Below, one piece after another: positions 16,087-25,053 of a stretch of 64,000 nucleotides of DNA. The notes under the pieces are model-generated. The model ran no database searches, was not told the origin of the DNA, and saw nothing but the letters and a program-made list of their open reading frames with translations. Position 1 is the stretch's first letter. Each line of letters opens with the position of its first letter. The translations under genes were made by a program, and so were the position numbers. Source of the DNA: Pseudomonas lutea (GTDB lineage: Bacteria > Pseudomonadota > Gammaproteobacteria > Pseudomonadales > Pseudomonadaceae); the NCBI RefSeq assembly GCF_000759445.1, contig NZ_JRMB01000002.1, positions 992,001 to 1,056,000 on the forward strand, written 5' to 3'.

Positions 16087-17265
16087 ATGAATACCACTAA
16101 CGCACACACCGGAAGTTGGCTGAGCGTGATCGCGCTGGCGTTGGCTGCCTTCATTTTCAACACGACCGAATTCGTGCCAGTGGGCTTGTTGAGCGCCATC
16201 GGGCACAGCTTTGACATGACCACCGCGCAGGTCGGCCTGATGCTTACTGTGTATGCGTGGATCGTCTCGCTGACCTCGTTGCCGATGATGCTGCTGACCC
16301 GCAACATCGAGCGGCGCAAGTTGCTGCTGTTCGTGTTCCTCATGTTCATTGCCAGCCATGTGATGTCGAGCCTGTCGTCGAGCTTCGCCATGTTGCTGGT
16401 CAGCCGTGTGGGCATCGCCGTGGCGCACGCCGTGTTCTGGTCCATTACTGCCTCTCTGGCGGTGCGCGTGGCGCCGGAGGGCAAGCAGGTTCAGGCCCTC
16501 GGTCTGCTGGCGACCGGCACGGCGCTGGCGATGGTGCTGGGCATTCCTTTAGGGCGCGTGCTGGGCGAAGCGCTGGGCTGGCGTGCCACGTTCCTGGCCA
16601 TTGCCATGGCGTCGGGCTTGACCGTGCTGGTGCTGATGAAATCGTTGCCGCTGCTGCCGAGCCAGAATTCGGGGTCGCTGCGCAGCTTGCCGGTGCTGTT
16701 CAAACGCCCGGCGCTGATGTCGTTGTATCTGCTCACAGCCCTGGTCGTGACCGCGCAATTCACGGCATACAGCTACATCGAACCGTTCGCGCAACTCGTC
16801 GCGAAGATGACCAGCGACATGACCACGGTGATTCTCCTGTTGTTCGGCGGCGCCGGCATTCTGGGCTCGGTGGTGTTCAGTCGTTACAACAACCAGTTTC
16901 CGCGCGGCCTGCTGATTACGTCGGTCGGGGCACTGGCTGCCTGCCTGGTGATGCTGCTGCCGCTGTCGGGCAGTGCTTCATCGATGGGAACGCTGAGCGT
17001 GGTCTGGGGCATGGCGATCATGTGCTTTGGCCTGGTGATGCAGTCCAAGGTGCTGGCGATGGCCCCGGACGCTACGGACGTGGCAATGGCGCTGCATTCC
17101 GGCATTTACAACATCGGCATCGGCGGTGGCGCGCTGCTGGGCAGCGTGGTCATCAGCCAGCTGGGCGTTGCGAACATCGGCCTGGTCGGCGGGATGGTTG
17201 CCATCAGCGGCCTGCTGCTGGCCTGCCTGGCCACGCACCGGTATGGCGAAACCATCCGCGCCTGA
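16087..17265 (+). CDS. sotB: Sugar efflux transporter SotB, MFS family
   Basis: The 392-residue protein has twelve predicted membrane segments and matches E. coli SotB along its length from memory. Shared stretches include [17 protein letters not shown] near the N-terminus, SITASLAVR in the middle and [15 protein letters not shown] near the end. SotB exports sugars such as arabinose and IPTG through proton antiport in the inner membrane. AGGAGGG lies 12 bases upstream of the ATG, a rather long spacing. It is transcribed alone and is divergent from the autotransporter gene. Confidence 0.93.
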   Translation: MNTTNAHTGSWLSVIALALAAFIFNTTEFVPVGLLSAIGHSFDMTTAQVGLMLTVYAWIVSLTSLPMMLLTRNIERRKLLLFVFLMFIASHVMSSLSSSFAMLLVSRVGIAVAHAVFWSITASLAVRVAPEGKQVQALGLLATGTALAMVLGIPLGRVLGEALGWRATFLAIAMASGLTVLVLMKSLPLLPSQNSGSLRSLPVLFKRPALMSLYLLTALVVTAQFTAYSYIEPFAQLVAKMTSDMTTVILLLFGGAGILGSVVFSRYNNQFPRGLLITSVGALAACLVMLLPLSGSASSMGTLSVVWGMAIMCFGLVMQSKVLAMAPDATDVAMALHSGIYNIGIGGGALLGSVVISQLGVANIGLVGGMVAISGLLLACLATHRYGETIRA

Positions 17266-17305
17266 ATCAAGAGCCCGTGCGGGCAGGCCGAACACGCTCT
17301 ACTCG

Positions 17306-17330
17306 TTGTAGGAGCGCGCTTGCCCGCGAA
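17306..17330. repeat. Single REP element
   Basis: The gtaggagcgcgcttgcccgc core matches the common Pseudomonas REP consensus. Only one arm is present, 40 bases behind sotB. Confidence 0.75.
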
Positions 17331-17516
17331 GGCATTCTGTCAGAGGGTTCACATCCTCTGGCGCACCGAAATTCGCGCTCCAGCACGCTTCCAAACACGC
17401 CCCTCATCCTCTCGCATCAATCCCATCGATAACCAACATTCCCGCGAATGCCTTCCGCTAAAAATGGATGGGCGTAACATCGCCCTCACACCCAAACACG
17501 AACCGAGGGCAGGAAA

Positions 17517-17654
17517 ATGGTTGTTCATCTCCTTACTTGCTTGACGCTGACAGCTTTCACCAGCTACGTCGTCGCCCTCAAAATTTTCGATCTGGCGTCG
17601 GTCGTCATGACCGCAGACGAAGAGGATTGTCGTGTTGTGGCACAGGCCAATTAA
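17517..17654 (+). CDS. Possible 45-residue small protein
   Basis: A reading frame with CAGGA just before its ATG encodes a peptide with a hydrophobic N-terminal half (VVHLLTCLTLTAFTSYVVAL) and an acidic end (ADEED). It could be a small membrane or exported peptide. Nothing is recognised, and the short length keeps the call tentative. Confidence 0.35.
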   Translation: MVVHLLTCLTLTAFTSYVVALKIFDLASVVMTADEEDCRVVAQAN

Positions 17655-17722
17655 GGCCAAGTAGCTGACACTTATCAGCACCTTTCAAGCTTTCAACTTC
17701 TTGTTTGATGTGGAGCACCGAC

Positions 17723-18004
17723 ATGACCCGAGACGTCACCCTGAACGTTAGCTTTCCCCTCTTTGGGAAAAACTATTACTCACAACATGTCGTCCTCCGA
17801 AATAACCGCAACGGTCTCGTTGAAGACAATCGCTTCGACGCCTTCATGATGCCCGCGGCGGAAAACCACTTCAGCAATGAGGTGGTCGGCCTCAACGATC
17901 AGTTTCGGTTTTTGACTGACGTATTGGCCATGCATCTGCTGGAAGTTGAAGCGTCCCGACCGGCACGCAGAGCTCGTCCGTCAGCTCCTTCGCTCGGTCT
18001 GTGA
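17723..18004 (+). CDS. Small protein of unknown function
   Basis: The 93-residue reading begins at the ATG at 17723, which has GGAG seven bases before it, and a strong terminator follows at 18026. The first 75 residues look like a compact soluble domain (FPLFGKNYYSQHVVLRNN). The last 17 are Arg/Pro/Ser-rich and may be disordered. I do not recognise the family. Confidence 0.55.
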   Translation: MTRDVTLNVSFPLFGKNYYSQHVVLRNNRNGLVEDNRFDAFMMPAAENHFSNEVVGLNDQFRFLTDVLAMHLLEVEASRPARRARPSAPSLGL

Positions 18005-18025
18005 ATGCAGTTTTTTTGCATATAG

Positions 18026-18075
18026 CCACTCATGCAGTCGGTCATCCCGGACTCGCTGCATGAGTGGTTTTGTTT
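18026..18075 (+). terminator. Intrinsic terminator with 12-bp stem
   Basis: CCACTCATGCAG and CTGCATGAGTGG pair perfectly across an 18-base loop and are followed by TTTTGTTTT. It ends the gene at 17723-18004. Confidence 0.82.
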
Positions 18076-18201
18076 TATGCAGCAAATGCGTGGTGCCCCA
18101 GCAACCGGTTCGATTCAGGGCCCTGAACAAATCTGCCGTTTGCCTAAGCGGACCAATGTGTTGAAAATCCCCGCGCACTGCCCTCTCTCAAAGTCTTGAT
18201 C

Positions 18202-19050
18202 GTGAAAAACCTTCTTCGTAGCTTCATTCCTCAATCGCTCAACACGCACCCTGCCGAATGGTCGCGCGCGGCCATTGGCGCCTGCCTGGGTATCTTCGTC
18301 AGCGCGGTGTTCTGCCGCGAGCTGTTCGGCATCGATATCACCCTGCACCTGTTGGGTCCGGTGGGGGCATCGGCGGTGCTGCTGTTCGCCGTGTCCACCG
18401 GAGCGCTCGCGCAGCCGTGGTCGATCCTCGGCAGCTACCTGATTGCCGCGCTGGTGGCGCTGGTCTCCGTCAAGTTGTTCGGCAACACCATCATTGCCGC
18501 CAGCGTGGCGGTCTGTTCGTCCATCGTGCTGATGTGCATCTTCCGCTGCCTGCACCCGCCTGCGGCTGCGGTGGCGATCTGTATCGTTACCTCGAAGAAC
18601 GAACTCTCTCCCATGGGGCTGCACGTCCTCGGGCCAGTGATGCTCAACGCGGTGTGCCTGCTGGCCGGTGCTCTGATCTACAACAACCTGACGCGGGTGC
18701 GCTACCCGAAAGCGCACGTCGGGGAATTGCCGGCGCCGCAACAGGCGCCCATCGGCAATGAGGGTTTCAACGCTGAAGATCTTGAGAAGGCGCTGGAAGA
18801 GATGGGCGCGTTCGTTGACGTCTCCCGAGAAGACCTTGAAGCGATTTTGCACAAGACCGAAGCGCACGCCCTGCGGCGCAACCGGTCTGACATCGACGCC
18901 GCGCGGATCGTCTCGCGCAGTACCGAGAGCCTGTCGCTGGAGCACTCGATGGCAGACGCGATGACCCTGCTTGCCAAAAATGACAGCAAGTACCTGCCGG
19001 TTCTCGATGGAGACAAGAAAGTGGTGGGTATCATTTCGCTGGTCAAATGA
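18202..19050 (+). CDS. HPP-family membrane protein with a short CBS end
   Basis: The protein of about 282 residues has an N-terminal HPP domain (about residues 15-170) with several membrane segments and the family motif in CLHPPAAAVA. A cytoplasmic tail ends in one CBS-like half (SMADAMTLLAKNDSKYLPVL). Related proteins usually carry two CBS units and are nearly 100 residues longer, so the tail is short here. HPP proteins have been linked to nitrite transport and other uptake, but the substrate is unclear. The start is uncertain: GTG at 18202 or TTG at 18196, both without a good ribosome site. Confidence 0.82.
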   Translation: MKNLLRSFIPQSLNTHPAEWSRAAIGACLGIFVSAVFCRELFGIDITLHLLGPVGASAVLLFAVSTGALAQPWSILGSYLIAALVALVSVKLFGNTIIAASVAVCSSIVLMCIFRCLHPPAAAVAICIVTSKNELSPMGLHVLGPVMLNAVCLLAGALIYNNLTRVRYPKAHVGELPAPQQAPIGNEGFNAEDLEKALEEMGAFVDVSREDLEAILHKTEAHALRRNRSDIDAARIVSRSTESLSLEHSMADAMTLLAKNDSKYLPVLDGDKKVVGIISLVK

Positions 19051-19154
19051 CCGTCAGCGCTGGGCATTCACTGGCGGAAAACCTGAATCTGAGGTCTGAT
19101 GCGACAAGGCCCGCCCTGATAACGGGCCACACACTTACCTCTGCGGAAGTCCCC

Positions 19155-19427
19155 ATGAAACATGCCTTGCTTGCTGGCCTGCTCCTGACTGCATTTGCCC
19201 TGCCCTGTGTGGCGAATGCCAATGACGACAACAATCAGTGCCAGATGAACCTGAGCAAGATTCGCGACGCCAAGGTCGCCAATCCGGACCTCAGCGACGC
19301 CGTGAAAAGCGACATCGACACCACCGTTCACCGCGCCGAAGCCGCGCTGGCGCGACACAACGATGACGGCGGACGCGAGTGTGTGGCACTGACCCAGCAG
19401 GCGCTGCAGAAAGCCCAAAGCCACTGA
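19155..19427 (+). CDS. Small periplasmic protein of unknown function
   Basis: The 90-residue precursor has a clear signal peptide (MKHALLAGLLLTAFALPCVA, cut near ANA). The mature part is acidic and helical, with two Cys residues that could form a disulfide. The ATG at 19155 is chosen because it begins the signal peptide. Upstream in-frame sequence from 19047 has no such feature. No family is recognised. Confidence 0.72.
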   Translation: MKHALLAGLLLTAFALPCVANANDDNNQCQMNLSKIRDAKVANPDLSDAVKSDIDTTVHRAEAALARHNDDGGRECVALTQQALQKAQSH

Positions 19428-19437
19428 GCCTGAACGG

Positions 19438-19472
19438 TGCCCGGCGAGCTATTCCCGCCGGGCGAGCTTTGC
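19438..19472. terminator. Hairpin between convergent genes
   Basis: GCCCGGCG (19438-19445) pairs with CGCCGGGC (19455-19462). The T tract is weak on both strands. Its position between two converging genes suggests a shared terminator. Confidence 0.5.
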
Positions 19473-21758
19473 TTATTTCAGCACCAGCATCCGATAGACC
19501 CCCGCCTCGTTTTCGATCCCGTGGGTGTCGTGGGTGAAGCCCGGGAACGACCGGTCGAAACTCTCCAGCGCGCGAAGATAGGCCAGCAAGGGCCCGTCCG
19601 CTGGACCGGCATTTTCGCCCGGCATCAACAGCGGAATCCCAGGCGGGTAAGGCACGATGCCGGTCGCGGCGATCCGTCCGGCAGCCTCTTCCAGCGTGAC
19701 CTGTTCGATCTCATTCCTGACCAGCTTTTCGTACGCCTCCACCGGGCTGAATTCCGCCTTGGGTAACGTACCGAACGCTTTGGACATGGCCGCTGTGGTC
19801 CTGGTCTCTTTCATGGCGGCGAAAATCTCTTCGGCCAAATCCTTTAACCCCATGCCGGCGTAGCGCTGCTGGTTCGCGGTCAGCAAATCGGGCAGGCAAA
19901 GCTCCAGCTCAAGATTGGTGTCGTAGTCGCGCTTGAAGTCCAGCAAGGCGTTGACCAACGTTCCCCACTTGCCCTTGGTGATGCCGATGGAGAACAGGAA
20001 CAGGATGGTGAAGTCGGTGGTTTTCTCAACGACGATGCCCTGATGCCCCAGGTAAGCACTGAGCACGCAGGCAGGAACGCCGAAGTCCAACAGGTTACCG
20101 TCATCGCCCATGCCGGGGCTGAGGATGGACACCTTGATCGGGTCGAGCATGCAGTAGCCGTCTTCGATGTCGCCGAAGCCGTGCCACACCTCGTTCGGGT
20201 GCAGGACCCAGCAGTTCGGATCGGTCTTCAGCCGAACCGGGTCGACTTCGTGAAAGGCAATCGCAGTGGCGCCGACTTGAACCGTCGGCGGCTGCCAGCA
20301 GGAGAAAAACCAGTCGTCATGACTGAGCATGTCGGTCTGCATGCGCGAAATGACCTGCCGAAACGCGATGGCTTCTTCAATGGATTCATTGGTCAGGATC
20401 TGGCCGCTGGGCGCCTCCATCATCGCCGAGCTCACATCACACGAGGCCATGATCGCGTAATTGGGTGACGTCGACGCATGCATCATGTAGGACTCGTTGA
20501 ACCGGCCGTGAGGAATCGGGTTGCGGCCGTTACGGACGTGAATCATGGAGGCCTGGGACAACGCTGCCAGCAGCTTGTGAGTCGACTGCGTGGCGAACAC
20601 GGTGGGTTTTGACGGGTCGTGATCCTCCGGGCGACCGTGCATGGCAAAGCGATCTTTGTACAACGGGTTGAACCGCGCATAGCCATACCAGGCCTCGTCG
20701 AAATGCAGCCGGTCGACGCTCTGCCCCAACAGCTCTTCGACGCGGGTGACGTTGTAGGTCAGGCCGTCGTAGGTGGAATTAGTGATGATGGCATGCACCG
20801 GCGTCGGGACAATGTGGCTCTTGACCAGCGGATTGCCGGCGATGGCCGCTTTGACCGCCTCGGCGCTCAGGGTCTGCGGCAGGATCGGGCCGATGATGCC
20901 GAAGCGGTTGCGCGTCGGTACCAGGTAGGTCGGGATCGCGCCGGACAGCGTCATCGCATGCTCTGCGGACTTGTGGCAGTTACGGTCGCACAGGGCGATC
21001 TGGTCACGCGTCACGCTGGCCATCAGGATCACGCGGTTGGACATCGACGAGCCGTTGGTCACGTAGTACGTGCGGTGAGCGCCGAACACCTTCGCTGCAT
21101 AGCGCTCGCCCTGGCCGATAGGGCCGCTGTGGTCGAGCAGCGAGCCCAGTTCGCCGACGGAAATCGACAAGTCGGAGCGCAGCAGGTTTTCACCGAAAAA
21201 TTCATAGAACGCGCGGCCAGCGGTGCTTTTTAAAAAGGCGGTGCCGCCGGCGTGGCCTGGGGTGTGCCAGGAATATTCGTAGCTGCGGGCGAATTTCAGC
21301 AGCGCGCCGAACATCGGCGGCAGCACCGCCTGACGGTAGCGCTCGATGGCCGCCATGATGCGCCCACTCAAAAAGCGACTGGTGTCTTCGGGTAGCCAGA
21401 TAAAGTCATCGGCGTGCTGCATGACAATCAGCGGCACACTCGACGCGGTGCTGCGATCGCTGATCAAAAACACCGGCACGCGGGTGTTGCGCTCACGTAA
21501 TGCCGTCAGCAGATCGATGCATTCCTTGTGGTCGTCGCTGTTGTCCATTTCCCAACTGAGCAGCACACACTGAATGGCCGGATCGCTGCTGAGGATTGAC
21601 TTGGCGTCGCTCAGGCTTTCCGAGGTCAGCACGCTGATGGCGCGGTCTTCCACGTCGCTGATCAGCTGGATCAGCGCCCGGCCGAACACGCTGCGTTTGT
21701 CGGGCTGGCTGCTGACCAGCAGCGCCAGCATGCCGAGCAGGTGTCTGTTGTCGGTCAT
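19473..21758 (-). CDS. Lys/Orn/Arg decarboxylase, PLP-dependent
   Basis: The 761-residue protein belongs to the large fold-I amino acid decarboxylases such as AdiA, CadA/LdcA and SpeF. It has an N-terminal receiver-like wing domain (about 1-140), a PLP domain with HTPGH (165-169), Asp354 in HFDEAWY and the cofactor Lys395 (ATQSTHK), and a C-terminal domain. These enzymes turn basic amino acids into diamines and consume a proton. The start overlaps the stop of the potE-like antiporter gene by ATGA. Which amino acid it uses cannot be decided here. The antiporter type hints at ornithine, while Pseudomonas enzymes of this size are often lysine decarboxylases. Confidence 0.9.
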   Translation of the reverse strand: MTDNRHLLGMLALLVSSQPDKRSVFGRALIQLISDVEDRAISVLTSESLSDAKSILSSDPAIQCVLLSWEMDNSDDHKECIDLLTALRERNTRVPVFLISDRSTASSVPLIVMQHADDFIWLPEDTSRFLSGRIMAAIERYRQAVLPPMFGALLKFARSYEYSWHTPGHAGGTAFLKSTAGRAFYEFFGENLLRSDLSISVGELGSLLDHSGPIGQGERYAAKVFGAHRTYYVTNGSSMSNRVILMASVTRDQIALCDRNCHKSAEHAMTLSGAIPTYLVPTRNRFGIIGPILPQTLSAEAVKAAIAGNPLVKSHIVPTPVHAIITNSTYDGLTYNVTRVEELLGQSVDRLHFDEAWYGYARFNPLYKDRFAMHGRPEDHDPSKPTVFATQSTHKLLAALSQASMIHVRNGRNPIPHGRFNESYMMHASTSPNYAIMASCDVSSAMMEAPSGQILTNESIEEAIAFRQVISRMQTDMLSHDDWFFSCWQPPTVQVGATAIAFHEVDPVRLKTDPNCWVLHPNEVWHGFGDIEDGYCMLDPIKVSILSPGMGDDGNLLDFGVPACVLSAYLGHQGIVVEKTTDFTILFLFSIGITKGKWGTLVNALLDFKRDYDTNLELELCLPDLLTANQQRYAGMGLKDLAEEIFAAMKETRTTAAMSKAFGTLPKAEFSPVEAYEKLVRNEIEQVTLEEAAGRIAATGIVPYPPGIPLLMPGENAGPADGPLLAYLRALESFDRSFPGFTHDTHGIENEAGVYRMLVLK

Positions 21759-23164
21759 GGTCGAGTCTCCAGGGTGGCCAGGTTCAGGTTATTGACGGGG
21801 ACAGGCTCGCCGACGATGTGTTGTGCGGCGACGGTCTGGGTGGGCACGCTGTTGTTCAGCGCTTCGAGTTTGATCAGGCGAGTGTTGACGTAGCCGAACA
21901 ACGTGTAGCCGACAATCGTTGCCACACCGCCGAGCATCAACGCCTCGGCGCCGGAACTGTACAGCGCCAGATAGCTGTAGGCCGTCGCTACGCCCGCCAC
22001 GATGTTGGTGATCAGGGCCTTGTTTGGCGGAACGTTCGAGACTTTTTGCAGGGTCATCAGCGTTGCCATCGACAGGATGTACGGCACCAGATTAGTGACC
22101 ACCGCCAGATTCACCAGCGTGTCGAACTGCTTGGCCAGGTCAGGGCTGATAGTCAACAACGCCAGCGCAGTCTGGATCGCCAGCAGGATCAGCATGCTGA
22201 TGATCGGCACGCCGTGCTTATTGGCTTTGGCGAATATCGGCAGGAAGTAACCGGTGTCTGCCGAACTCTTGAACACCTGAGCCACGGTGAACTGCCAACC
22301 CAGCAACGAACCGATGCACGCCAGCACCATGAGGCCCATCACCAGATTGCCGATCATGGGGTTGAACATCTTGGCGAACACCAGACCGAACGGCGCGGTG
22401 GAGGACACCAACTCTGCGTTGCCGACGATGCCGGCGATGACGTTGGTCGAGACGATATAGATCACCGCCGCACCGAGGGTGCCGCCGAGGACCGCGATCG
22501 GCACGTTCTTTTCGGGGTTCTCCACTGCATCGCCGTTAGCGCACGCAGACTCCAGCCCTAGAAACGCCCACAGGGTGATCGCCACCGAGGCGCCTGCGGC
22601 TTGGTACCACGGCATCTCATGGGGATTCCAGCCTGCGGCATAGGTGCTGCTGTCGAACCAGAACCAGCCAATCGTCGAGACCAGCACCACCGGCGCGATT
22701 ACGCCCCAAACAGTCACGGCACCGATCTTGCCGGTAATGCTGGCGCCACCGAAGTTGGCAAACGTGGTAATCCACAATAGGGCGATAGTCGCCAGACCTA
22801 CTTCCAGCGAACCCAGTTTGATATTGAACAACGTCTGGATATAACCAACAGCAGTAATGCTGATTGCCACATTGGCAATCAAAAGTGATAAACCGTAGGT
22901 GTAGTTAGTAATGTAGTTACCGGACTTACCGAACGTGTACTCCGCGTAACCGCCCATGCCGCCGGTCTTTCGGCTGAGCATGCCGCATCGCGCAAACGCG
23001 TACGCCAGAGCCAGCGAACCGGTGGCGGTGATCAGCCAGGACAGGATGGAGATACCGCCGACTTCAGCGAGTTTGGTTGGCAACAACACAATGCCGGACC
23101 CCAACATGTTGACCGCGGTCAGCATCGTAAGCTGCCCCACGCTCATTTTCTTAGCGACTGACAT
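21755..23164 (-). CDS. potE: Putrescine-ornithine type antiporter, APC family
   Basis: The 469-residue inner-membrane protein has about twelve membrane segments and resembles E. coli PotE more than CadB from memory. Shared stretches include MLGSGIVLLPTKLAEVGGIS, GGMGGYAEYTFGKSGN and ESACANGDAVENPEKNVPIA. It would exchange an amino acid for the corresponding diamine and so complete the decarboxylation cycle with the enzyme encoded next. It is the first gene of the two-gene operon. Substrate preference is inferred from similarity only. Confidence 0.88.
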   Translation of the reverse strand: MSVAKKMSVGQLTMLTAVNMLGSGIVLLPTKLAEVGGISILSWLITATGSLALAYAFARCGMLSRKTGGMGGYAEYTFGKSGNYITNYTYGLSLLIANVAISITAVGYIQTLFNIKLGSLEVGLATIALLWITTFANFGGASITGKIGAVTVWGVIAPVVLVSTIGWFWFDSSTYAAGWNPHEMPWYQAAGASVAITLWAFLGLESACANGDAVENPEKNVPIAVLGGTLGAAVIYIVSTNVIAGIVGNAELVSSTAPFGLVFAKMFNPMIGNLVMGLMVLACIGSLLGWQFTVAQVFKSSADTGYFLPIFAKANKHGVPIISMLILLAIQTALALLTISPDLAKQFDTLVNLAVVTNLVPYILSMATLMTLQKVSNVPPNKALITNIVAGVATAYSYLALYSSGAEALMLGGVATIVGYTLFGYVNTRLIKLEALNNSVPTQTVAAQHIVGEPVPVNNLNLATLETRP

Positions 23165-23528
23165 TCCGTTGCCCTATTGGAAGAAGTGAGAAGGTTTAGC
23201 TATAGCAAAGGATTCTTGTTAATCAAGAATTTGCCACGCAATAAACAACGTTTAACAGCCGCTAGTTACTGGCGTCAGGCCAGCTTTAATGAGCCATTCA
23301 AGAGTTTTAAATGCAGGTAGCGCTGGAAAGAACTTCCAGTTCAGAGGGATGGCGGCGGGTGCCCTTAGGCAAGAAGAATAGCGTCAGAAAACAGCGGAGC
23401 GTTGATCCATATCAACGAGATGGCGTTTAGGAAAAGGCTTGTCGAGCAGTGGCCTGAGAGAAGAGTTGGACATCGATCGGAAGACACCGGCAACCCCGGC
23501 GCCTTCCGACAACGCTGTTGTTATTGGA
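23165..23528. other. Upstream region of the potE operon, no gene
   Basis: No gene is supported. The region begins with the inverted repeat at 23212-23230 and should contain the potE promoter. The remainder up to the ampE stop shows nothing I can name. Confidence 0.5.
23212..23230. promoter_or_regulatory. Inverted repeat upstream of potE, possible operator
   Basis: ATTCTTG and CAAGAAT are perfect inverted arms with a 5-base centre, about 50 bases upstream of the potE start. There is no T tract, so an operator is more likely than a terminator. Confidence 0.45.
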
Positions 23529-24365
23529 TCAGACGAACAGCGTGATGAGCGCAAACCCGACATACCAGACGATGGCCGAGCGAATGAGCAGCTCCCACAA
23601 GACGTCAAGGCTGTTGACGCCCTCCACACCCACCACTGGCGCGGGCACTTCGCCTGCGACGCAACCGACCCTGGAGATCAACCGAGAGGCGCTGATGTTC
23701 CAGTTGAGCAGTTCGCTCAGCATTACACGGCTGACCGCCACAAAGTTACCGACGAGGGCAAAGCTTGCCGCCAGCAAGCGCACCGGCACCCAGTCAAACG
23801 CATGTCTGGCCTGAGTCGCGCGCTCAACCAGTGCCGGCGTCTTGCCGTGCTCCGAGGCAAGCGCCAGCAAGCGGTAAGCCAGCGCAGCAACCGGACCTAA
23901 AACGAAATACCAGAAGATGACCGCGAAAAAACCCTGATAAACCTGCCACAGCAGATAGGTCTGGGCACCGCCCAGCAGCTGCTCTTCATTCTCGGCCTGG
24001 ACACCCAGGTCACGCTCGGCCACCAAAACGGCTGCTTCCTGATCACCACGGCGGCAGGCATCACGGAACGAACCCAGTGTGGCTTTAACGTCACCACGAC
24101 CCAGGCTGTAAATCAGCACCAGCAGATGGATCGGCAGCACCAGCCAGCCGTACGCTACCGAGCCGACAATCGTCAGGACAAGTGCCAATACCACCAAAGG
24201 CAGCACAACGGTGAGGATCAAAATCCACCATGGCCGCCTGGCGGTTCGCGGATTGGATTCCAGCCGGCTCAGTTGATTGAGCCACGGCGCATCGCGCTGA
24301 ACACGCTGGCGCAGGGCCGAGAACTTCTCGATCACGACAGCCAGCAACAAAACCAGAAAACTCAT
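23529..24365 (-). CDS. ampE: AmpE-like regulatory membrane protein
   Basis: The 278-residue protein has about four membrane segments and the CobD-like layout of AmpE (SFLVLLLAVVIEKFSALRQR at the start, YLLWQVYQGFFAVIFWYF in the middle). AmpE is an inner-membrane protein encoded with AmpD and tied to beta-lactamase control. Its exact action is unclear. It starts 15 bases after the ampD stop, so the two form the usual ampDE operon. Confidence 0.9.
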   Translation of the reverse strand: MSFLVLLLAVVIEKFSALRQRVQRDAPWLNQLSRLESNPRTARRPWWILILTVVLPLVVLALVLTIVGSVAYGWLVLPIHLLVLIYSLGRGDVKATLGSFRDACRRGDQEAAVLVAERDLGVQAENEEQLLGGAQTYLLWQVYQGFFAVIFWYFVLGPVAALAYRLLALASEHGKTPALVERATQARHAFDWVPVRLLAASFALVGNFVAVSRVMLSELLNWNISASRLISRVGCVAGEVPAPVVGVEGVNSLDVLWELLIRSAIVWYVGFALITLFV

Positions 24366-24380
24366 TAGCTGTTCCTCACT

Positions 24381-24929
24381 TCAAAGGTCCAGGGCGGCAC
24401 GAAACCGCGCCCAGTCAAAACACGGACCCGGATCGGTCTTGCGCCCCGGTGCGATGTCGCTGTGACCACAAATGCGCTGCGTCGTAATCGCTGGCCACGC
24501 CGCCAGCAACTGACGCGTCAGCTTGATCAATGCGTTGTACTGAGCATCGGTGAACGGCTGATCATCGGTGCCTTCCAGCTCGATACCAATGGAAAAGTCA
24601 TTGCACGTTTCACGCCCCTCGAACACAGACACACCCGCATGCCAGGCCCGGTCAAGGCATGACACAAACTGAGTGATTTCACCGTCGCGCTCGATCAAGA
24701 AATGCGCGGACACCCGCAGCTCGGCGATGCTTTCAAAGTAGGGATGTTCTGTGACGTCCAGCCGGTTCTGAAAGAACGCCTGGACCTTACCGGTCTTGAA
24801 TTGCGCGGGTGGCAGGCTGATGTTGTGGATGACCAGCAACGAAATTTCGTTTTCAGGACGGGCATTGAAATTGGGCGAGGGGCAATGCTGCGCGCCGTGG
24901 CACCAGCCGGTGGCAGGGTCCAGATGCAT
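24381..24929 (-). CDS. ampD: AmpD, anhydro-muropeptide amidase
   Basis: The 182-residue cytoplasmic amidase cuts the stem peptide from 1,6-anhydro-MurNAc during murein recycling. Its loss raises AmpC expression in many Pseudomonas. The expected zinc ligands are present: His in LLVIHNISLP, His and Asp in CGHSDIAPGRKTDPGP. The ATG at 24929 is preferred over an upstream frame from 25118, because AmpD proteins begin with a short MHLDPATGW-type start. Confidence 0.94.
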   Translation of the reverse strand: MHLDPATGWCHGAQHCPSPNFNARPENEISLLVIHNISLPPAQFKTGKVQAFFQNRLDVTEHPYFESIAELRVSAHFLIERDGEITQFVSCLDRAWHAGVSVFEGRETCNDFSIGIELEGTDDQPFTDAQYNALIKLTRQLLAAWPAITTQRICGHSDIAPGRKTDPGPCFDWARFRAALDL

Positions 24930-25053
24930 GGGAGGGTCCTTAAGGCGTGAATCGACAGCGCGCAGTATGACCGCGACCGCAAAAGATGTGGATGACGAAT
25001 CTACGTCCGGGTCACGCAGATTCGCAGTAAGGCGCCGTAGGACCGGTCTGGCC

